Source: Subdoligranulum variabile
Lineage (GTDB): Bacteria; Bacillota; Clostridia; Oscillospirales; Ruminococcaceae
DNA: 64,000 bases
Reading direction: 5' to 3'
Assembly: GCA_003343905.1 (NCBI GenBank)
Contig: QAKI01000044.1
Location: forward strand, 62,001-126,000
Below the pieces are notes generated by a model, which saw only the letters and a list, made by a program, of their open reading frames with translations, was not told where the DNA came from and did not search any database. Position numbers and translations under genes: made by a program. Shown one piece after another: positions 1 through 8,223 of this stretch (the stretch's first letter is position 1; every line of letters begins with the position of its first letter).

Positions 1-1
1 G

Positions 2-742
2 GAGGAACTCTGCACCGCCGAAGGGTACACCTTCCTGCCCTTCCCCCTGGATGTGGGCGGCCGTTATACGGCTATGACCTGCGTGGGCCTGCTGCCCATG
101 GCCGTGGCGGGCATCGACATCCGCGCCCTGGTGCGCGGCGCCGCCGATATGGAACAGGCCCTGCGCACCGGCGCGCCGGAAGACAACCTGGCCCTGCGCT
201 ACGCCGTGCTGCGCAACCTGTACTACCAGCGCGGCTACAAGCTGGAACTGCTTGCCAGCTTTGAACCGCAGTTCCGCTGGTTCTACAAATGGTGGGTCCA
301 ACTGTTTGCCGAAAGCGAGGGCAAGGACGGCAAGGGCCTGTTCCCTGTAGTGGCCGAATATTCTGAGGAACTGCACGCCGTCGGCCAGTACATCCAGGAC
401 GGCGCCCCCCTGATGTTTGAAACCTTCCTGGATGTGGAAGCCCGGCAGGACAGCCTTGTCGTCATGCCGGACGGCAAAGCGGACCACTTTGACTACCTCA
501 ACGGCAAGGATTTTTACGACATCAACAAGGCGGCGTTCTCGGCCACCGTCACGGCCCACAGCCAGAAACTGCCCTGCCTGATCTTTGACGTGCCCGCGCT
601 GGACACCTACAACTTCGGCCAACTGTTCTACTTCTTCCAGTTTGCCTGCTATATCTCCGGCAGCCTGCTGGGGATCAACCCCTTCAACCAGCCCGGCGTG
701 GAAGCCTACAAAGGCTGGATGTTCAAGGCGCTGGGCAAGTGA
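2..742 (+). CDS. pgi: Glucose-6-phosphate isomerase, 3' part (5' end outside window)
   Basis: Interconverts glucose-6-phosphate and fructose-6-phosphate in the cytoplasm (glycolysis/gluconeogenesis). The frame is open from base 2, so the gene begins before the window and about 246 C-terminal residues are visible. They show the family block VGGRYTAMTCVGLLP and the C-terminal NPFNQPGVEAYK segment, whose lysine belongs to the active site in the family. A GTG at 53 is an internal codon and not a start. A strong hairpin follows 34 bp after the stop, so this is probably the last gene of its transcript. Confidence 0.95.
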   Translation, partial: EELCTAEGYTFLPFPLDVGGRYTAMTCVGLLPMAVAGIDIRALVRGAADMEQALRTGAPEDNLALRYAVLRNLYYQRGYKLELLASFEPQFRWFYKWWVQLFAESEGKDGKGLFPVVAEYSEELHAVGQYIQDGAPLMFETFLDVEARQDSLVVMPDGKADHFDYLNGKDFYDINKAAFSATVTAHSQKLPCLIFDVPALDTYNFGQLFYFFQFACYISGSLLGINPFNQPGVEAYKGWMFKALGK

Positions 743-775
743 TCTTTGCGTTTTTCTCCTCCACATAAAATGGGT

Positions 776-812
776 CCGGCCCCCTGCCTGCGGAAAGCAG
801 GCAGGGGGCCGG
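776..812. terminator. Bidirectional terminator between pgi and the AEC carrier
   Basis: A perfect 16-bp stem (776-791 with 797-812) and a 5-base GGAAA loop lie between two convergent genes. ATTTTT follows on the plus strand, and an A/T-rich stretch lies on the other side. Confidence 0.85.
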
Positions 813-828
813 AACATTTTTGTATCAC

Positions 829-1737
829 TCACAGCACCAGCGAAAGGACGGTCACGATACCGATGATGCTGAACAGCACCGACATGGAGTTGACGGCGCT
901 GGCAAGGCCCACGTCGCTCTTGAGTTCCGACGTGAAGGCGGGCGCCACCGAGGAGATGGGGCTGAACACCAGCAGCGCCAGCGCCTGGCGGTATTCCAAC
1001 GCCAGCGGCACCAGAAAATAGCAGGCCAGCGCGGCGGCCACCGCCACCGCGTACCGCACCGCCAGGATGCGCGCAATATCCAGCAGTTGGGACCGGCTGC
1101 CGCTGAGCTGGAAGCCCACGCCCAGCATCAGCATAGCCATAAAGGCGTTGGCATCGGCCAAAATGCCGGCAAATTCCACCACCGGGCCGGGCAGCGCAAG
1201 GTGCGTGAGGGCCAGCACGATCATGACAAGATAGGTGCAGAAGGGCACCGAATGCAGCAGCTTTTTCAAAATGCTGCTTGCCGAAAAGCGGCTGCCCTGC
1301 TTGACCATCGACGCCACCGAGTAGGCACCGCCCAAGCAGATCACCGCGTTGCCGGTATCGAACAGGCTGGCCGTGACGACGCCCGCCGGGCCGAGAAAGC
1401 TCTGGGCGAAAGGCAGCGTAAAGTTGCCGATGTTGTAGCCGGAAATGTTGAGTATCTCGAACGCACGTTTTTCCCGCGCGGCGCGCAGGTTCATCAAAAA
1501 GCCCAGCAGCATATAGACCACGCCGAAAGCGAACCCCAGCGCCGTGATGATGAGCATGGAAGCGTCCACTTCCCGCCCGGAAAAGCTGACCACGATGGCC
1601 GCGGGCAGCGTGATGCGGGTCACGATGCGGGCCAGCACATCAAAGTCTCCTGCTTTGAAAAATCCCACCCGCCGCAGCAGGCACCCCATTACGATCACAG
1701 CGGCAAAACACGCCGCCCGCGCCAGCACTTCCAGCAT
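829..1737 (-). CDS. AEC (auxin efflux carrier) family transporter
   Basis: A 302-residue integral membrane protein made almost wholly of hydrophobic helices. It has the AEC-family layout of two five-helix bundles and a central YNIGNFTLPF segment (around residue 100) that resembles the conserved crossover region. Family members export small organic anions or amino-acid-like compounds; the substrate here cannot be read from sequence. It lies 96 bp downstream of an Lrp/AsnC regulator on the same strand and has its own promoter at 1783-1812. Control by that neighbour is a reasonable inference. The length is typical. Confidence 0.85.
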   Translation of the reverse strand: MLEVLARAACFAAVIVMGCLLRRVGFFKAGDFDVLARIVTRITLPAAIVVSFSGREVDASMLIITALGFAFGVVYMLLGFLMNLRAAREKRAFEILNISGYNIGNFTLPFAQSFLGPAGVVTASLFDTGNAVICLGGAYSVASMVKQGSRFSASSILKKLLHSVPFCTYLVMIVLALTHLALPGPVVEFAGILADANAFMAMLMLGVGFQLSGSRSQLLDIARILAVRYAVAVAAALACYFLVPLALEYRQALALLVFSPISSVAPAFTSELKSDVGLASAVNSMSVLFSIIGIVTVLSLVL

Positions 1738-1782
1738 CGGCCGTTCCCCTTTCGCCTGCCGGGCAGGCTCGATTCTTGCCTT

Positions 1783-1812
1783 ATTATAGCACAGCCCGCG
1801 CCGCGCTGTCAG
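1783..1812 (-). promoter_or_regulatory. Promoter for the AEC carrier
   Basis: On the minus strand CTGACA (1812-1807) and TATAAT (1788-1783) are separated by 18 bp, about 45 bp before the AEC start codon. Confidence 0.65.
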
Positions 1813-1833
1813 CCGCTTTTTTGCCGCCCGCCG

Positions 1834-2292
1834 TCACAGCCGCAGGCCCTTGATGTCCTTGATGCGGGAAAGGATCATGTTGCAGTCACAGCAGACCACG
1901 CCGGGCAGTTTGTCGATCACGTCGGTCATCAGGCGCTCCATCTCCTCGGCCGAGGCCGCTACCGCGTGGACGTGCAGCTTGCTCTTGCCGGTAACACGGT
2001 AGATCTGGGTGACGATCTCGTTGCGTTCCAGCCGGGCGGCGGTCTCCATCAGCGTTTCGGGGCGGGTCTCGATCTCGAAATAGCAGGACACCGCGCCGCT
2101 GATCTTCTGCGGGTTGATGATCGTGGTGTACTCCTCGATCACACCCTTTTTTTCGAGCGCCTGCACCCGCATGCGGGCCGCCACCCGCGAGATGCCCACC
2201 TGCTCGCCCAGGTCGGAGTAGGAAATGCGGGCGTTTTGGATCAGCAGGCGGACGATCCTGCGGTCCAGTTCATCCAGTCCATCCAGAAACAT
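1834..2292 (-). CDS. Lrp/AsnC family transcriptional regulator
   Basis: A 152-residue protein with an N-terminal winged helix-turn-helix (ELDRRIVRLLIQNARISYSD, then a recognition helix near VGISRVAARM) and a C-terminal RAM/ligand-sensing domain. I place the start at ATG 2292 because AAGAAGGG lies 7 bases upstream. The upstream in-frame ATG at 2328 lacks a Shine-Dalgarno. Family members bind amino acids and control amino-acid transport or metabolism. It is followed by the AEC carrier and is divergent from the MATE exporter, so either could be a target. The ligand is not deducible. Confidence 0.88.
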   Translation of the reverse strand: MFLDGLDELDRRIVRLLIQNARISYSDLGEQVGISRVAARMRVQALEKKGVIEEYTTIINPQKISGAVSCYFEIETRPETLMETAARLERNEIVTQIYRVTGKSKLHVHAVAASAEEMERLMTDVIDKLPGVVCCDCNMILSRIKDIKGLRL

Positions 2293-2366
2293 GGCCGAAC
2301 CCTTCTTTCGTTTATTGTGTCCTTCCATCTTACCGCATCGGCGGGGAAGTTACAACCGCTTTTCTA

Positions 2367-2395
2367 TTGACAGGGGAATTTCCGGCCCCTATAAT
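2367..2395 (+). promoter_or_regulatory. Consensus sigma-A promoter for the MATE exporter
   Basis: TTGACA (2367-2372) and TATAAT (2390-2395) are separated by exactly 17 bp. The spacer holds an inverted AGGGG/CCCCT pair that could be an operator. The 5' leader is about 35 bases. Confidence 0.85.
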
Positions 2396-2437
2396 AATTA
2401 CAAATAGAAAGTTTCAGATTACGAAAAGAAAGGTTCC

Positions 2438-3796
2438 GTGGTGTTCATGAGCGTGAAAGGCAACGAGCTGACGCAGGGGCCCGTGATGCGGACCATGCTG
2501 CGTTTTGCCATTCCCATGATCCTGGGCGACCTGCTGCAGCAGTGCTACAACATTGCCGACACCCTGATCGTGGGGCGGTTCCTGGGGGCCGACGCCCTGG
2601 CCGCGGTGGGGTCGGCCTTTTCGCTGATGACCTTCCTGACGTCCATCCTGCTGGGGCTGGCGATGGGCAGCGGCACGGTATTTTCCATCCGCTTCGGCCA
2701 GCGGGACGAAAAGGGGCTGAAAGAAGGCGTCCTGGCCAGTTTTGTGCTGCTGGGCGCCGTGACCCTCGTGTTGAACGTGGCGGTCTTTGCCGGGGTGGAC
2801 GGCATCATCTGGGCGCTGCGCACCCCCGCCGAACTGGTCAGCCTGATGAAAGACTACCTGACGGTCATTTTCGCCGGTCTGACGGGCATTTTCCTGTACA
2901 ATTTCTTCGCGGCGCTGCTGCGCTCGCTGGGCAACTCGGTGGTGCCGCTGGCCTTTCTGGCGGTCTCGGCGGGGCTGAACATCGCGCTGGACCTGTGGTT
3001 CGTGGCCGGGCTGGGCCGCGGCGTGGCCGGTGCGGCGGAAGCCACCGTCATTTCGCAGTATGTTTCGGGCATCGGCATCGCGCTGTACACGTGGATCAAA
3101 TTCCCCGACCTGCTCCGCCCGGAACCGGGGGTGCGGCTGCGCCGCGCCCGCATGAAGGAGATCACCAGTTTTTCGGCGCTGACCTGTTTGCAGCAGTCCA
3201 TCATGAATCTGGGCATCCTGGCCGTGCAGGGCCTGGTGAACAGCTTCGGCACCACCATCATGGCGGCGTTTGCCGCCGCCGTCAAGATCGACGCTTTCGC
3301 CTACCTGCCGGTGCAGGATTTCGGCAACGCCTTCTCGATCTTCATTTCGCAGAACTACGGCGCGGGTAAAACCGACCGCATCCGGAAGGGCATCCGGGTG
3401 GCGGCGCTGACCACGGTAAGTTTTGGCATCGTGCTTTCGGCGCTGGTGTGGGTGCTGGCCGCGCCGCTGATGGGCCTGTTCCTGGATGACCCGGCCACGG
3501 CGGACGCCGTCATCGCCGAGGGCGTGCGCTACCTGCACATCGAGGGCGCTTTCTACGCCCCGATCGGCGTGCTGTTCCTGCTGTACGGGCTGTACCGCGC
3601 GCTGGGCCGTCCGGGCATGAGCGTCGTGCTGACCATCGTTTCGCTGGGGCTGCGGGTGGTGCTGGCCTACGCCCTGTCCGCCGTACCCGGCATCGGCGTA
3701 GTGGGCATCTGGTGGTCGGTGCCCATCGGCTGGGTGCTGGCCGACGCCTTCGGCATCCTCTACTATCGTTTCAAGCGCCGGACGCTGGTGGGCTAA
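2438..3796 (+). CDS. MATE family multidrug/metabolite exporter
   Basis: A 452-residue, about 12-helix membrane protein typical of the MATE (NorM/DinF-like) family, which exports cationic drugs or metabolites in exchange for Na+ or H+. The N-terminal region (IPMILGDLLQQCYNIADTLI, residues about 25-45) and the internal two-fold repeat match the family. The start is uncertain: GTG 2438, GTG 2441 and ATG 2447 are all possible behind AAGAAAGG at 2426-2433. The strong promoter implies high expression unless repressed. It is divergent from the Lrp-type regulator. Confidence 0.9.
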   Translation: MVFMSVKGNELTQGPVMRTMLRFAIPMILGDLLQQCYNIADTLIVGRFLGADALAAVGSAFSLMTFLTSILLGLAMGSGTVFSIRFGQRDEKGLKEGVLASFVLLGAVTLVLNVAVFAGVDGIIWALRTPAELVSLMKDYLTVIFAGLTGIFLYNFFAALLRSLGNSVVPLAFLAVSAGLNIALDLWFVAGLGRGVAGAAEATVISQYVSGIGIALYTWIKFPDLLRPEPGVRLRRARMKEITSFSALTCLQQSIMNLGILAVQGLVNSFGTTIMAAFAAAVKIDAFAYLPVQDFGNAFSIFISQNYGAGKTDRIRKGIRVAALTTVSFGIVLSALVWVLAAPLMGLFLDDPATADAVIAEGVRYLHIEGAFYAPIGVLFLLYGLYRALGRPGMSVVLTIVSLGLRVVLAYALSAVPGIGVVGIWWSVPIGWVLADAFGILYYRFKRRTLVG

Positions 3797-3829
3797 GCTG
3801 CCGCGGCGCGCAAAAAAAGTTCAAACTCC

Positions 3830-4069
3830 GTTGCCAGCGGCGGACCTGCGCCGACGCTGGCAACACATACAGGGAAATTTTGCGGCAAGAGTGTGCAAGG
3901 CCCGTGGGCCGAGTGCGCGATTTGCCGAAAAATTTTGTCGAAGGGGAATCCAAAGGGGGAAACAGGCGCGTTAGGCATCGCCGGTCTCCGGCCTAAGCGC
4001 CGCCGCTTGCGCGGCGGTTGGCCTACGACACGTCGCTGCGGCGTCAGTGCGCGACTGTTGCCCCTTTTT
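3830..4069. repeat. Structured dispersed repeat, copy 1 (short form)
   Basis: Fills the gap between the MATE gene and the small gene at 4132. It begins with a 9-bp stem (GTTGCCAGC 3830-3838 with GCTGGCAAC 3856-3864). A long stem follows (3875-3888 with 3921-3936), enclosing a GGCCC/GGGCC mini-hairpin (3899-3910). A GC-rich hairpin (about 3990-4025) and CCCCTTTTT close the element. Copies 2 and 3 (26082 and 27754) carry the same stems with different paired bases. This copy lacks the roughly 80-base middle module of the other two. No credible protein is encoded. Confidence 0.8.
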
Positions 4070-4126
4070 GCGCTTGTCGAGTTTCTCGACAAGCGCAAAC
4101 GGGACCGCCGTGGCGGTCCCGCTTTT
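4070..4126. terminator. Double hairpin terminator
   Basis: Two stems in tandem: GCGCTTGTCGAG/CTCGACAAGCGC (4070-4081 with 4085-4096) and CGGGACCGCC/GGCGGTCCCG (4100-4109 with 4112-4121), followed by CTTTT on plus. It lies between convergent units and can end the small minus gene at 4132. Confidence 0.75.
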
Positions 4127-4131
4127 GGATC

Positions 4132-4338
4132 TCAGTGCATCCAGATATTGTTTTCCAGATCTTTCAGGCGTGCTTTGTAGTCCGCCACCAGGGCGGCGGT
4201 GTTCTCCCCGTCGGGGAAGGTGAGCAGATAGTCGCTCCCCGCCTGATGGAACCCGATGATACCGGCCAGACCCGCCATTTCCGCCACCTTCAGCAGCGTG
4301 TGATAGTCGTACTCCCGGGAAGAGATCAGCACATTCAT
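4132..4338 (-). CDS. Small protein of unknown function (68 aa)
   Basis: I do not recognise this protein. It is soluble and mixed alpha/beta in character, starting MNVLISSREYDYHTLLKVAE and ending NNIWMH. It contains a short hydrophobic AGLAGIIGF stretch but no membrane helix, and no cysteine pair or other binding motif. ATG 4338 is chosen over TTG 4344 because GGAAAGGAG lies about 8 bases upstream. It is monocistronic, divergent from the phosphodiesterase gene, and ended by the double hairpin. The good ribosome site and terminator support a real gene. Confidence 0.65.
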   Translation of the reverse strand: MNVLISSREYDYHTLLKVAEMAGLAGIIGFHQAGSDYLLTFPDGENTAALVADYKARLKDLENNIWMH

Positions 4339-4511
4339 AACCAACGCTCCTTTCCGCTGGGCAGCCGTGCCGCCACGGCATCGTTCTGTCCCTCAGCATA
4401 CCACATCCGGGGCGCAAACTCAACCACCCCGCCCCCAAAACACGCTGGACAAACGGCCCAAAACCTACTATTGTAAAAAGGTATCAACGATCCGCAAAGG
4501 AGGCCCCCCCT

Positions 4512-5249
4512 ATGAACCCCTGTAAAGTATTCGCCCACCGCGGCGCCAGCCACTATGCGCCCGAAAACACCCTGCCTGCGTTCTCGCTGGCGGCGGCGCA
4601 GGGCGCCGACGGCATCGAACTGGACGTGCATCTTTCCAAAGACGGCGCGCTGGTGGTCATCCACGACGAGGAACTGGACCGCACCACCAACGGCACGGGG
4701 CTGGTGTGCGACCACACCCTGGCCGAACTGCAGGCCCTGTGCGCCGACAACCACATGCCCGGCTTTGCCGACGCCCGCATCCCCACCCTGCGGGAAGTGC
4801 TGGAACTGATCCGCCCCACGCCGCTGCTGGTGAACATCGAACTGAAAACCGGCGTGCTCTGGTATGAGGGCATCGAGCAAAAGACGCTGGAACTGGTGCG
4901 TTCCATGGGCATGGAGGACCGGGTGATCTACTCCTCCTTCAACCACTACAGCATCGAGGAAGTGCGCCGCCTGGCCCCCGAAGCCGAGACCGCCTACCTG
5001 TATTCCGACATTCTCTGCGACGTGGAGCGCATCGCCGCCGCCCACGGCGTGCGCGGGCTGCACCCCGGCCTGCCAAACGTCAAAATGCGCGATTTTCTGC
5101 ACACTTACCTGAACAGCGGCCTGGCTGTGCGCGTCTGGACCGTGAACGACGCGGACGACCTGCGCTGGCTGCTGGACGCCGGGGCCGATGTGATCACCAA
5201 CGATCCCCCGCTGGCCCTGGCCGTGCGCGCCGCGCTGGAAGCGCGCTGA
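4512..5249 (+). CDS. Glycerophosphodiester phosphodiesterase
   Basis: Hydrolyses glycerophosphodiesters (deacylated phospholipids) to glycerol-3-phosphate plus an alcohol. The 245-residue protein shows the GDPD-family active site: H9 in HRGASHYAPENT, E36 and D38 in ELDVHLSKDG, and H51 in HDEELDRTTNG. The TIM-barrel C-terminal motif AVRVWTVND is also present. There is no signal peptide, so it is probably cytoplasmic. The start follows AAAGGAGG. It is monocistronic and ends at a strong terminator. UgpQ-like use of imported diesters is possible, but no transporter is adjacent. Confidence 0.93.
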   Translation: MNPCKVFAHRGASHYAPENTLPAFSLAAAQGADGIELDVHLSKDGALVVIHDEELDRTTNGTGLVCDHTLAELQALCADNHMPGFADARIPTLREVLELIRPTPLLVNIELKTGVLWYEGIEQKTLELVRSMGMEDRVIYSSFNHYSIEEVRRLAPEAETAYLYSDILCDVERIAAAHGVRGLHPGLPNVKMRDFLHTYLNSGLAVRVWTVNDADDLRWLLDAGADVITNDPPLALAVRAALEAR

Positions 5250-5280
5250 CTCTTTTTCCCTTTGCCGAAATCTTTGCCGA

Positions 5281-5317
5281 AACAGGCCCCCGCTGCGGCG
5301 GGCGGCCTGTTTTTTTG
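5281..5317 (+). terminator. Rho-independent terminator after the phosphodiesterase
   Basis: AACAGGCC/GGCCTGTT forms the outer stem (5281-5288 with 5304-5311) with a GC-rich interior, followed by an uninterrupted T run to 5316. Confidence 0.85.
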
Positions 5318-5379
5318 CCCCTTGCGGGCCGCCCCGCCGGGCAAATTGTGAACAAAAAGAAAAATCCGGCGCTTCCCCC

Positions 5380-5408
5380 TTGCAATGGCCGCGCCGGAAG
5401 CGTATGAT
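5380..5408 (+). promoter_or_regulatory. Promoter of the marR-ABC exporter operon
   Basis: TTGCAA (5380-5385) and TATGAT (5403-5408) with a 17-bp spacer, directly before the palindromic operator at 5421. Confidence 0.75.
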
Positions 5409-5420
5409 ACTACCGCGTTA

Positions 5421-5436
5421 CTTAACACACGTTAAG
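5421..5436 (+). promoter_or_regulatory. Palindromic operator, likely for the MarR regulator
   Basis: CTTAAC-ACAC-GTTAAG is a perfect 16-bp palindrome starting about 13 bp after the -10 box, over or just after the transcription start. MarR-family proteins usually bind palindromes of this size. Binding here would repress the regulator and both exporter genes. Confidence 0.65.
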
Positions 5437-5493
5437 CAATGCGATATTTTTTTGTACCCCATCTTTTATCCCAGAGGAAAGGCGGCAAGAATC

Positions 5494-5985
5494 ATGGAGC
5501 AGAGCCAGTCCCTCAGCGAATTGTTCCAACTGCTGTGGCAGATGCGCAAAACGATGTACCTCGCCATGCAGCAGGTGGAATGCTGCTGCCCGCGCGGGCA
5601 GTTTTTCATGCTGGAACGGCTGCACTACGCCATCGTACAGCGCGGCGGCGGGGACGCCATCCCCGTTTCGGCGCTGGCGGAACAGACCCGCATGCTGCCC
5701 GCGGCGATCTCGCGCTCGCTGCGGCAGTTGGAGGAGGCCGGCCTGGCCGAGCGCATCCATGACCCCGGCGACCACCGCCGGATGCTGGTTCGCCTGACCC
5801 CCGCGGGCAACGCCACCCGCCGCGCGGCGGAGGACCTGCTGCGGGACTACATGCAGCGGGCCGTCCACCGCATGGGCGAAGCGGACTTTGCCGCCCTGCT
5901 GGACGCCTGGCGCCGCTGGGATACCGCCATGCGCCGGGAACTGCCGGACCCTGCCGGTCCTTCCCGGCCGCAACCCGTTTGTTAA
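5494..5985 (+). CDS. MarR family transcriptional regulator
   Basis: A 163-residue winged-helix regulator. The core (VSALAEQTRMLPAAISRSLR, then HDPGDHRRMLVRLTPAG) is the MarR recognition helix and wing. ATG 5494 is preferred (AGGAAAGG upstream); the frame is open further upstream, but that would overrun the promoter and operator. It is the first gene of an operon with two ABC exporter half-transporters, 15 bp before the first. This suggests a repressor relieved by a compound that the pump exports. CCC at residues 31-33 or so could be redox-sensitive, which is speculative. Confidence 0.88.
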   Translation: MEQSQSLSELFQLLWQMRKTMYLAMQQVECCCPRGQFFMLERLHYAIVQRGGGDAIPVSALAEQTRMLPAAISRSLRQLEEAGLAERIHDPGDHRRMLVRLTPAGNATRRAAEDLLRDYMQRAVHRMGEADFAALLDAWRRWDTAMRRELPDPAGPSRPQPVC

Positions 5986-6000
5986 GGAGGATACGCCCCG

Positions 6001-8223
6001 ATGCTGAACATTTTCCGCCATCTTTTCAAGCACTGGGCCACCATTCTGGCGGTGGTAGCCCTGCTGCTGGTGCAGGCAAACTGCGACCTGGCCCTGCCGG
6101 GCTACACATCCGACATTGTGGATGTGGGCATCCAGCAGGGCGGTGTGGACAGTCCCCTGCCCGACACCCTGCGCGCCGACACGCTGGCCGCGCTGGAACG
6201 ACTGATGTCCCCGGAGGACGCCGCCCTGGCCGAACAGTGGTACAGCGCCCCCGACGAAAACGGCCTGCGCACCCTGGCCCATGACGCCGAGGCCGCCCGC
6301 GCCGAACTGGAACAGGCCTTCACGCTGCCCGATGTGATGCTGTACCAGATCGCAACCAAACAGGCCGCCGACCGCCTGGGCGAACCGGCCGCCCTGCCCG
6401 AAGCCCAGGACCTGGACGCCGCCGTGGCATTTATGGAGCAGGCTTCCGCCGCGCAGACGGCCATCACCGCCGCCACCGATGACCCCGACGCTGCCGGAGC
6501 CGACCTTTCGAGCCAGGCTTCCAGCCAGGCCATCCAGTTCGTGCGGCTGGAGTACGAGGCCCAGGGCGTGGCCGACGACGTGCAGATGCGCTACCTGCTG
6601 ACTACCGGCGGCGGGATGCTGCTGGTCGCCCTGCTGATGGCCGTGGCCGCCATCTCGGTGGGCTTTCTGGCCGCGCGGGTGTCGGCGTCCATCGGCCGTG
6701 ACCTGCGCCGCCAGGTGTTCGGCAAGGTGATCCATTTCTCCAACGCCGAGACCGACCGCTTCTCGACCGCGTCCCTCATCACCCGCACCACCAACGACAT
6801 CCAGCAGGTGCAGATGACCGCCGTTATGCTGCTGCGCATCGTCATCTACGCGCCCATCCTGGGCATCGGCGGCATCATCCGCGTGTCCCAGACCAACACC
6901 TCGCTTTCCTGGATCATCGTGCTGGCCGTGGCGCTGCTGCTGGCGCTGGTGTTCGTGCTGATGCAGGTCGCCATGCCCAAGTTCAAGATCATGCAGAAGC
7001 TGGTGGACCGGCTGAACCTTGTCAGCCGCGAGATTTTGACCGGCATCATGCCCATCCGCGCGTTCAGCCGCGAACAGTTTGAGGAACAGCGTTTCGACGC
7101 CGCCAACAGGGACCTGATGCGCACCCAGCTCTTCACCAACCGCACGATGACCTTCATGATGCCCGCCATGACCCTGATCATGAACGGCATGAGCCTGCTG
7201 ATCATCTGGTTCGGCGGGCACGCCATGGTCACCAGCGGCATGCAGGTGGGCGATCTGATCGCCTTTATCACCTACACGATGCAGATCGTCATGTCCTTCC
7301 TGATGCTGACGGCCATCTCCATCATGCTGCCCCGCGCCGGGGTCGCCGCCGACCGTATCGAGGAAGTGCTGCGCACCGAACCCGCCATCGAGGACCCGGC
7401 CGTGCCCGAAGCCGGTCTGGACCGCAAACAGTGGCAGGGCGTGGTGAAGTTCGACCATGTGAACTTCCGCTTCCCCGGCGCCGACACCGACGTGCTGGAG
7501 GACATCACCTTCACCGCCAGGCCGGGCGAGACCACAGCCATCATCGGTTCCACCGGCTGCGGCAAGTCCACCCTGCTGAACCTGATCCCCCGCTTCTATG
7601 ACGTGACCAGCGGTTCCATCACGCTGGACGGGGTGGACCTGCGGTCCATGCCGCTGGCCGACCTGCGCGCCCAGTTGGGTTATGTGCCGCAGAAGGGCGT
7701 GCTGTTCTCCGGCACCATCGCCTCCAACCTGAAGTTCGGCGGCGACGCCATCCCCGACGACGCCATGGAACAGGCCGCCCGCATCGCCCAGGCCGAGGAA
7801 TTCATCGCGGCCAAGCCCGACGGGTACGAAAGCCCCATCGCCCAGGGCGGCACCAACGTGTCCGGCGGGCAGAAGCAGCGGCTTTCCATCGCCCGCGCCA
7901 TCGCCAAGAACCCGCGCGTCTACCTGTTCGATGACAGCTTCTCGGCGCTGGACTACAAGACCGACGTGACCCTGCGCCGCGCGCTGAAAGAAAAGACCGG
8001 CGACGCCACCGTGATCATCGTGGCGCAGCGCATTTCGACGGTGCTGCACGCCGACCAGATCCTGGTGCTGGACGAAGGGCGCATCGTGGGACGGGGCCGC
8101 CACGCCGAACTGCTGGCCACCTGCCCCGAATACCGGGAGATTGCCAAGAGCCAGTTGAGCGAAAAAGACCTGGCCCAGACTGAAACATCCGCGAAAGGAG
8201 GCGACGACACATGCCGCCCGTAA
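6001..8223 (+). CDS. Heterodimeric ABC exporter, subunit 1 (degenerate ATP site)
   Basis: A 740-residue fusion of a six-helix transmembrane domain and an ATPase domain. About 165 residues (roughly 37-205), rich in Ala, Asp and Glu, are inserted between the first two helices and predicted to lie outside the cell; they explain the extra length. The ATPase has Walker A GSTGCGKST (516-524) and signature VSGGQKQR (from 620). Walker B is YLFDDS, with D645 where the catalytic Glu is expected. This is a degenerate site, as in LmrC/BmrC-type pairs. It overlaps the next gene by 13 bp, so the two products probably pair. Confidence 0.93.
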   Translation: MLNIFRHLFKHWATILAVVALLLVQANCDLALPGYTSDIVDVGIQQGGVDSPLPDTLRADTLAALERLMSPEDAALAEQWYSAPDENGLRTLAHDAEAARAELEQAFTLPDVMLYQIATKQAADRLGEPAALPEAQDLDAAVAFMEQASAAQTAITAATDDPDAAGADLSSQASSQAIQFVRLEYEAQGVADDVQMRYLLTTGGGMLLVALLMAVAAISVGFLAARVSASIGRDLRRQVFGKVIHFSNAETDRFSTASLITRTTNDIQQVQMTAVMLLRIVIYAPILGIGGIIRVSQTNTSLSWIIVLAVALLLALVFVLMQVAMPKFKIMQKLVDRLNLVSREILTGIMPIRAFSREQFEEQRFDAANRDLMRTQLFTNRTMTFMMPAMTLIMNGMSLLIIWFGGHAMVTSGMQVGDLIAFITYTMQIVMSFLMLTAISIMLPRAGVAADRIEEVLRTEPAIEDPAVPEAGLDRKQWQGVVKFDHVNFRFPGADTDVLEDITFTARPGETTAIIGSTGCGKSTLLNLIPRFYDVTSGSITLDGVDLRSMPLADLRAQLGYVPQKGVLFSGTIASNLKFGGDAIPDDAMEQAARIAQAEEFIAAKPDGYESPIAQGGTNVSGGQKQRLSIARAIAKNPRVYLFDDSFSALDYKTDVTLRRALKEKTGDATVIIVAQRISTVLHADQILVLDEGRIVGRGRHAELLATCPEYREIAKSQLSEKDLAQTETSAKGGDDTCRP

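Noticed and set aside
5422..8103. An 893-codon open frame antisense to the MarR and ABC exporter genes
   Set aside because: His/Gln/Gly-rich shadow of the exporter gene; it crosses the MarR gene and its ribosome site on the wrong strand.
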